Shown: piece after piece, positions 59,845 through 64,000 of the stretch | Numbering within the stretch: position 1 is the first letter of the stretch | Layout of the letters: the number at the start of each line of letters is the position of its first letter | DNA from: Candidatus Zixiibacteriota bacterium | GTDB taxonomy: Bacteria > Zixibacteria > MSB-5A5 > GN15 > PGXB01 | Assembly (NCBI GenBank): GCA_016933695.1 | Contig: JAFGAL010000020.1 | Coordinates: 62,001-126,000, forward strand | Direction: 5' to 3' | DNA length: 64,000 nt | Translations under genes and position numbers: made by a program | Notes under the pieces: model-generated | The model's input: only the letters and a program-made list of their open reading frames with translations | Told to the model about the DNA's origin: nothing | The model's database searches: none

Positions 59845-61484
59845 AAATTCGTCTGACCATCGCGATTCTCTGTGTCCTGGCGGTGATTGGTTTGTGCCAA
59901 AACCCAGCCGCGCAGAGTCTGTCCACGAAAGTCTACCCGACGGTCGAGGAGGTGTATGAAGCGTACCTGCGGGGGGACATCGATTATGATACGTATCTTA
60001 CCCTGGCGGAAATTCTCGAGACCGGGGTTGACAGCACCGATTTGTACCTGTTGAATGAAATCCCCAACGTGGAGTATTTCCTTCGCCTCTGGCAGGAGAA
60101 CGCCACGCCGATGGAACGCGAGCAGGCCGAACCCGCCATGCTGGACACGGCACCAGCCAAACGCATTGCCGGGCCGCCGCACGGGTGTGTCCGCACCAAA
60201 CAGACCAAAATTATGGATGAAGACGAGGCCGATAGAAGCTATTACTATGTGAAATCAACCCTTTCCGAGCAGTGGTCGGTCGAGGGAAAACTCAATCGGG
60301 AGGACGACGACCGTGCGGAGGTTGTCAAACGATCACTGGTGTATCGGGCGCGGCGCGGCCCGCTGAAGAAAATCATCATCGGCAATTACACCGCCCGGTA
60401 CGGACTGGGAGTGTCGGTCGGGTATCGGGGACGATTTCTCGATAAATCCGAAGACGTCGCCGGGGAAGATGCGCTGTTTCCGGTTTACGGCGGTTTCAAC
60501 GGTTTGTATGTCGAGGGGAAAGGGCGCCGGGACGCCGTCAAATGGATGATCCATTATGATCAGAATCAGATTCATCGCCTGCGCGTGGCGGCGGTGGATT
60601 ATGTCAAACGGCTGGAGCGTTTCAATCTCGAGGCGATCGTATTGGGTGGCGAATTGGACAATCGCGAGACCGATAAATCATACAAGTACTATCAGCTGGG
60701 GGCGTGCGTTCGGTATGCATCGATAGTGTCCGATGCCGCGGTTGAAATCGCCATCCCGCGTTACGCCGACAATGTCGTTCCGGCGGTACTGTTCGAGGGA
60801 AGTTACGCCGAGTCGCCATTGCGTCTTCGCCTGTCCGCCTGGCGGTACGGTGATGATTATCTCAATTTCACCGGCGGGGGACGCTCGGGATCGCAGTATC
60901 ATACCGTCACCATTGACAGTCTCGGTTTCGAATTCCGCGACCGTCGCAACGATCAGCGCGGGATCCTGCTTCGCGGGGAAACCAGGGTGTCGGATCGGTT
61001 CACGTACGATGCGGCGTTTTCGTTGTACGGACGGGATCGCTTCGCCTGGTATGTCAGCAGTCTGATCGGACTGGAATACGCGTTGAACGACAATACTATC
61101 CTGCGCGTGGACTATCGGTATGAACGCGACGCCGACGAACCGGAAATCATAACCGATAACGAAGTGAGGCTGGAGGGGCGGCAAACCGGCAAGTGGTATA
61201 CCATTCGGTCCTATCTCGGGTACAGCCGGGATCGGCGGTCCCGGGAGTATCTTTCCTGTTTCACACGCATCCGCCTGCACACAGATCCGCTCGGCAGTCT
61301 GGAAACCTGGCTCGATCTCGATAAAATGAATATTCAACATGGCGGCGTGGATTATTTTTATGCATATATACGGGAAGCGTTACCGGTTACGCCGTATCTG
61401 GACGTGGGAGTGAAATATTCCTATCGCTACAGCACGTCCGGCGAACGGTCGACGTTTTATCTTGACGCGGAGGCACGATGGTGA
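59841..61484 (+). CDS. predicted outer-membrane beta-barrel protein
   Basis: 547 residues from TTG 59841 (TTGA overlap with the previous stop). Signal peptide MKIRLTIAILCVLAVIGLCQNPAAQ. A ~60-residue helical region (YPTVEEVYEAYLRGDIDYDTYLTLAEIL) and a linker precede ~400 residues of alternating amphipathic strands rich in Tyr/Arg (YYYVKSTLSEQWSVEGKLNRED, ILRVDYRYERDADEPE, YLDVGVKYSYRYSTSGERSTFYLDAEARW). The final residue is W, the usual aromatic end of BamA substrates. Resembles TonB-independent barrel proteins of FCB genomes; cargo unknown. Confidence 0.72.
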   Translation: MKIRLTIAILCVLAVIGLCQNPAAQSLSTKVYPTVEEVYEAYLRGDIDYDTYLTLAEILETGVDSTDLYLLNEIPNVEYFLRLWQENATPMEREQAEPAMLDTAPAKRIAGPPHGCVRTKQTKIMDEDEADRSYYYVKSTLSEQWSVEGKLNREDDDRAEVVKRSLVYRARRGPLKKIIIGNYTARYGLGVSVGYRGRFLDKSEDVAGEDALFPVYGGFNGLYVEGKGRRDAVKWMIHYDQNQIHRLRVAAVDYVKRLERFNLEAIVLGGELDNRETDKSYKYYQLGACVRYASIVSDAAVEIAIPRYADNVVPAVLFEGSYAESPLRLRLSAWRYGDDYLNFTGGGRSGSQYHTVTIDSLGFEFRDRRNDQRGILLRGETRVSDRFTYDAAFSLYGRDRFAWYVSSLIGLEYALNDNTILRVDYRYERDADEPEIITDNEVRLEGRQTGKWYTIRSYLGYSRDRRSREYLSCFTRIRLHTDPLGSLETWLDLDKMNIQHGGVDYFYAYIREALPVTPYLDVGVKYSYRYSTSGERSTFYLDAEARW

Positions 61485-63100
61485 AATTAGGGGTAGTGGT
61501 AGGACTACTGGCACTGGTACCGATGGTTATGGCCGAGGCGGATATTATCATCAACGAAGTCATGGCCAACGAGCCGGGAAGCGACAAGTCGCTGGAATGG
61601 ATCGAATTTTATAATACCTCCGGCAGTCCCCGGTCGCTGGCGTTTTACAGCTATAACATCAACGGCGTCACGTACGGCTTTCCGACCGCGAGCATCGGGC
61701 CGTACGAGTATTTCATTGTCTGTGCGGAACTGGTGAGCACCGACGGTTCTCCCGATTTCGAATCGACCTGGGGCAACGACAACGACGTCTGGGATCCCAA
61801 CGATCCCGGCGAGGATATCCGGGTCTTCGAGGAATCGGATCTGAATCTGCTCAACGGCGCCGACACCGTGGTGTTGTACTACTCCACCAGCACGGCCTCG
61901 GTATTCGGGTGGGATCGTTCGGGACTGGACGGCGTTTCATGGGAACGGTATACGTTCACGACGAATTTTATCGACAACTCCGTCGATCCGCGTGGCGCCA
62001 CTCCGGGAGAGGTCAACTCCATCACGCCGCGTCAGCACGACCTGGCGCTGGAGAATCTGGAAGCATCGGTTTACGAGGGACATATGGCGCTGTTTATATA
62101 CATGATTGTCAACAAGGGAGTGCAGGTTGCGCCGGACGGCATGGTATCGTTGTACTACGATCCCGACAACGACGGGGAAGTGGATGTCGCCGATCTGATC
62201 GTGGCGGTACCGTATACGTCGATGGCCGCGGCGGATACATCTTACTTCCTGGTCGGCGAGTTGCTCGATGGCGTGTATGCCCGGGTACTGGCGATGCTTC
62301 CCGATGATGACCGTGAGGAAAACAACGCACAGACAACAGTTGCGCCGGGGGAGGATTTCCCGCCGGTGATAGTGACGGAGTTTCTGCCCGATCCGGTTTC
62401 TCCGCTGAGTTCGGAATGGGTGGAACTATATAATCGTTCCACCGAAGCGGTTGATCTTGACGGCTGGATGCTCGGCGACAAAGACGGATTTGTCCCGATC
62501 AGCGCGGGATCGCTGATTATCGATGCAGGCGACTATTTGGTGTTGTGTCAGGACAGCACGGCCATGAGCGATTATTATGCCACGTTGGACTTTGCCCTTC
62601 ATGAACCGCCAAGCTGGCGGCAGTTGAACAACAATGAACCCGACGCGGTGATTCTTATTGATGAATATACGTTCACCGCCGACAGCCTGCGCTATGAGAA
62701 CACATACGGCGACAATCACACCTGGGCGTTCGGTAATGTTGAATGGGGATGGTCATCGACGCCCGGAGGGACCCCCGGGGCGCCCAACGATGTCTTACTG
62801 CCGCCGTCGGCGCCGGAAATACGGGTGACGGTGACGCCCAATCCGTTTTCCTTGTCGCGTGACGGCTCTACCACGATCGCCTTCGCAGTCCCCGAGGGGG
62901 AGGCCATGACGGTGAGCATTTATGACCGCGAGGGGAGAGTGGTCAAGACGTTTTATGAAGATCAAACACCGTTCGAATACACACTGGAATGGGACGGCAC
63001 CGCCGACAGCGGGCGACGGCTTCCGGCCGGCATCTATATCCTCTATGTCGAGGTGTTCGGGGCGGATGATTACAAACAGACCATCGTGGTGGCGCCGTGA
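61478..63100 (+). CDS. secreted lamin-tail-domain protein with C-terminal FlgD-like sorting domain
   Basis: 540 residues. Short signal peptide MVKLGVVVGLLALVPMVMA. First lamin-tail (LTD) domain at ~20-175 (DIIINEVMANEPGSDKSLEWIEFYNTSGSPRSL), a CARDB/Ig-like module at ~185-290 (HDLALENLEASVYEGHMALFIYMIVNKG), and a second LTD at ~293-445 (VIVTEFLPDPVSPLSSEWVELYNRSTEAVDLDGWML). The C-terminal module (RVTVTPNPFSLSRDGSTTIAFAV...YDREGRVVKTF...WDGTADSGRRLPAGIYILYVEV) is the FlgD/Por-type sorting domain. Starts inside the barrel gene and lies one base before the next gene. Confidence 0.83.
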   Translation: MVKLGVVVGLLALVPMVMAEADIIINEVMANEPGSDKSLEWIEFYNTSGSPRSLAFYSYNINGVTYGFPTASIGPYEYFIVCAELVSTDGSPDFESTWGNDNDVWDPNDPGEDIRVFEESDLNLLNGADTVVLYYSTSTASVFGWDRSGLDGVSWERYTFTTNFIDNSVDPRGATPGEVNSITPRQHDLALENLEASVYEGHMALFIYMIVNKGVQVAPDGMVSLYYDPDNDGEVDVADLIVAVPYTSMAAADTSYFLVGELLDGVYARVLAMLPDDDREENNAQTTVAPGEDFPPVIVTEFLPDPVSPLSSEWVELYNRSTEAVDLDGWMLGDKDGFVPISAGSLIIDAGDYLVLCQDSTAMSDYYATLDFALHEPPSWRQLNNNEPDAVILIDEYTFTADSLRYENTYGDNHTWAFGNVEWGWSSTPGGTPGAPNDVLLPPSAPEIRVTVTPNPFSLSRDGSTTIAFAVPEGEAMTVSIYDREGRVVKTFYEDQTPFEYTLEWDGTADSGRRLPAGIYILYVEVFGADDYKQTIVVAP

Positions 63101-63101
63101 T

Positions 63102-63911
63102 ATGAAAACACTGATTGGCATACTGATTGTAATAATGCCGGCGACGGTACTCGGCTACGGAATAACCGGCGGCCGCGACATCGGTCTTGGCGGGGCGGTG
63201 CTGATTTCCGCACCGACCGCATCGGAGTTGTTGGTCTGCCCGTTCGCGATGATTGAAAAGGATCGTCTGCTGATCGAATCGGGGTACAGTCGCAAGTTCG
63301 AATTGTCGGATCTGGAAGAGGTATATGCAAGCGCGGGATATCGCTTCGGTGCCGTAACCGCATCGGTGGGAATCTCGCAGTTAGGCAGATCCGATTATTA
63401 TCTGGAGCAACTGCTGAGGGCGGGACTGGCCGCGAGTTATCGGGACTATACTATCGGTCTGATAATTTCCGGCAAAACGGTTGAGTTCGGAAACCGGGTT
63501 GATGATTTTCGTGCCGCGGCAATCGGAGTTACGGCCGGTGTGAATCACGGACGGTACCATTTCGGGATATGTGCCGACAATCTCAATCACCCGAAAATCG
63601 CCGATAACTCCGAGCCCGATTATCGTCGGGTGGGAATATATCTCGAACTCGAAGGCCCCGCGCGGTATTCCCTGTGCGGACGCCTGCTGATGGAGGAACA
63701 TGCCAGACCGCGCGCCACGGTGGCGCAGTATTTTCGGTTGTATCACGATAACGCCATATTCTGGCATGTCAGTACCAGACCCATGACCTACGGCGGCGGG
63801 GTGGAAATCGCCTATTCCCGCCTGCGGGTGCGCTACGCGGTGTCGCATCATCCGGCGCTGGGATTCACGCACGCGGTGTCGCTGGGGGCGAGTGTGTTCG
63901 GCGGCAAGTGA
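63102..63911 (+). CDS. predicted outer-membrane protein, PorV/UPF0164-like
   Basis: 269 residues from ATG 63102, one base after the previous stop. Signal peptide MKTLIGILIVIMPATVLG, then YGITGGRDIGLGGAVLISAPTASELLVCPFAMI, which matches the N-terminal GxRxxGLGGA-x-x-A pattern of PorV/PorQ/UPF0164-type barrels. The rest is alternating strands. In T9SS bacteria PorV shuttles cargo carrying the C-terminal sorting domain. The neighbouring lamin-tail protein carries such a domain, so a cargo-handling pair is plausible but unproven. Confidence 0.7.
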   Translation: MKTLIGILIVIMPATVLGYGITGGRDIGLGGAVLISAPTASELLVCPFAMIEKDRLLIESGYSRKFELSDLEEVYASAGYRFGAVTASVGISQLGRSDYYLEQLLRAGLAASYRDYTIGLIISGKTVEFGNRVDDFRAAAIGVTAGVNHGRYHFGICADNLNHPKIADNSEPDYRRVGIYLELEGPARYSLCGRLLMEEHARPRATVAQYFRLYHDNAIFWHVSTRPMTYGGGVEIAYSRLRVRYAVSHHPALGFTHAVSLGASVFGGK

Positions 63912-63918
63912 GGAACGA

Positions 63919-64000
63919 ATGGACAGGTTGACATCACGAGAACGAGTCGAGCAGTACGAGCAGAAAATACTGGCGCCGTACGCCTGTTTTTCATCGGAAT
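63919..64000 (+). CDS. dGTP triphosphohydrolase-like protein, 3' truncated by window edge
   Basis: 27 codons are visible from ATG 63919 (GAGG at 63910-63913). The start MDRLTSRERVEQYEQKILAPY then ACFSSE resembles the N-terminus of deoxyguanosinetriphosphate triphosphohydrolases (E-x-x-x-L-A-P-Y-A-x-x-S). The HD catalytic domain would lie beyond the window, so the call rests on this short segment. Confidence 0.55.
   Translation, partial: MDRLTSRERVEQYEQKILAPYACFSSE

Noticed and set aside
1-64000. CRISPR arrays, insertion sequences, integrases, attachment sites, rRNA or tRNA genes
   Set aside because: Looked for direct-repeat arrays, transposase or recombinase motifs and conserved RNA segments; none seen.

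Overview
The window is a stretch of a diderm (outer-membrane) bacterial chromosome of moderately high GC, densely coding, with most genes in short runs on the + strand. Lineage is inferred from several traits. There is a fused lpxC-fabZ gene followed by lpxA. Secreted proteins carry the NYPNPFNP-type C-terminal sorting/FlgD-like domain. There are FG-GAP, PKD, dockerin and lamin-tail surface proteins, a DUF2723 membrane protein and Spy/CpxP-like small periplasmic proteins. Together these point to the FCB superphylum, with a Zixibacteria-like lineage my best guess. No rRNA or tRNA is present to settle it. I see no insertion sequence, prophage module, integrase or CRISPR array.

Layout. 1-2.7 kb: the 3' part of a biotin carboxylase gene, its carrier protein, a lipoprotein and methylmalonyl-CoA epimerase (propionyl/methylmalonyl-CoA metabolism). 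2.7-6.1 kb: minus-strand genes for a zinc-ribbon membrane protein, a BlaI-like repressor with an overlapping 53-residue membrane protein, and a URO-D-like/DUF169 pair. 6.3-9.1 kb: a PilR-like sigma-54 activator followed by two separately transcribed type IV pilin genes, each with a -24/-12 type promoter and a terminator. 9.4-17.8 kb: a DUF2723 membrane protein, a methyltransferase, an unusual secreted protein with 13 G-x-D-x-Y repeats, a secreted HEAT-repeat protein, a DEDD exonuclease and an HDOD signalling protein. 18-25.2 kb: two large secreted proteins, a CPBP protease, a small membrane protein, and a two-gene DNA-binding cassette behind a nested palindrome.

25.2-36.1 kb: a lipid A/Kdo operon (lpxC-fabZ, lpxA, Gfo/Idh oxidoreductase, lpxB, waaA, lpxK) running with overlaps into nadB and guaA, then a polyprenyl diphosphate synthase behind a near-consensus promoter. 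36.2-43.3 kb: a VWA membrane protein, a saccharopine dehydrogenase-like enzyme, a ferredoxin diverging from an Rrf2 regulator, pdxS-pdxT behind a hairpin-rich leader, and ispH. 43.3-52.1 kb: an ArsC-like protein, ETF-ubiquinone oxidoreductase, a nitrilase-family hydrolase, a PpiD-like foldase, an M23 peptidase-like secreted protein and a rhomboid protease. 52.1-52.6 kb: a probable structured RNA on the minus strand, possibly 6S RNA, with its own promoter and terminator. 52.8-64 kb: mreB, an ECF sigma/anti-sigma/two Spy-like protein operon, rnr, an atypical sigma-54-type regulator coupled to three envelope proteins, and the start of a dGTPase-like gene.

Most of the window is core metabolism and envelope biogenesis. 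The least explained parts are the G-x-D-x-Y repeat protein, the sigma-region-4/zinc-motif cassette at 24.4 kb, the Cnr-like sigma operon, the atypical regulator at 58.4 kb, and several structured intergenic segments. All functions come from reading motifs by eye; no database search was run.
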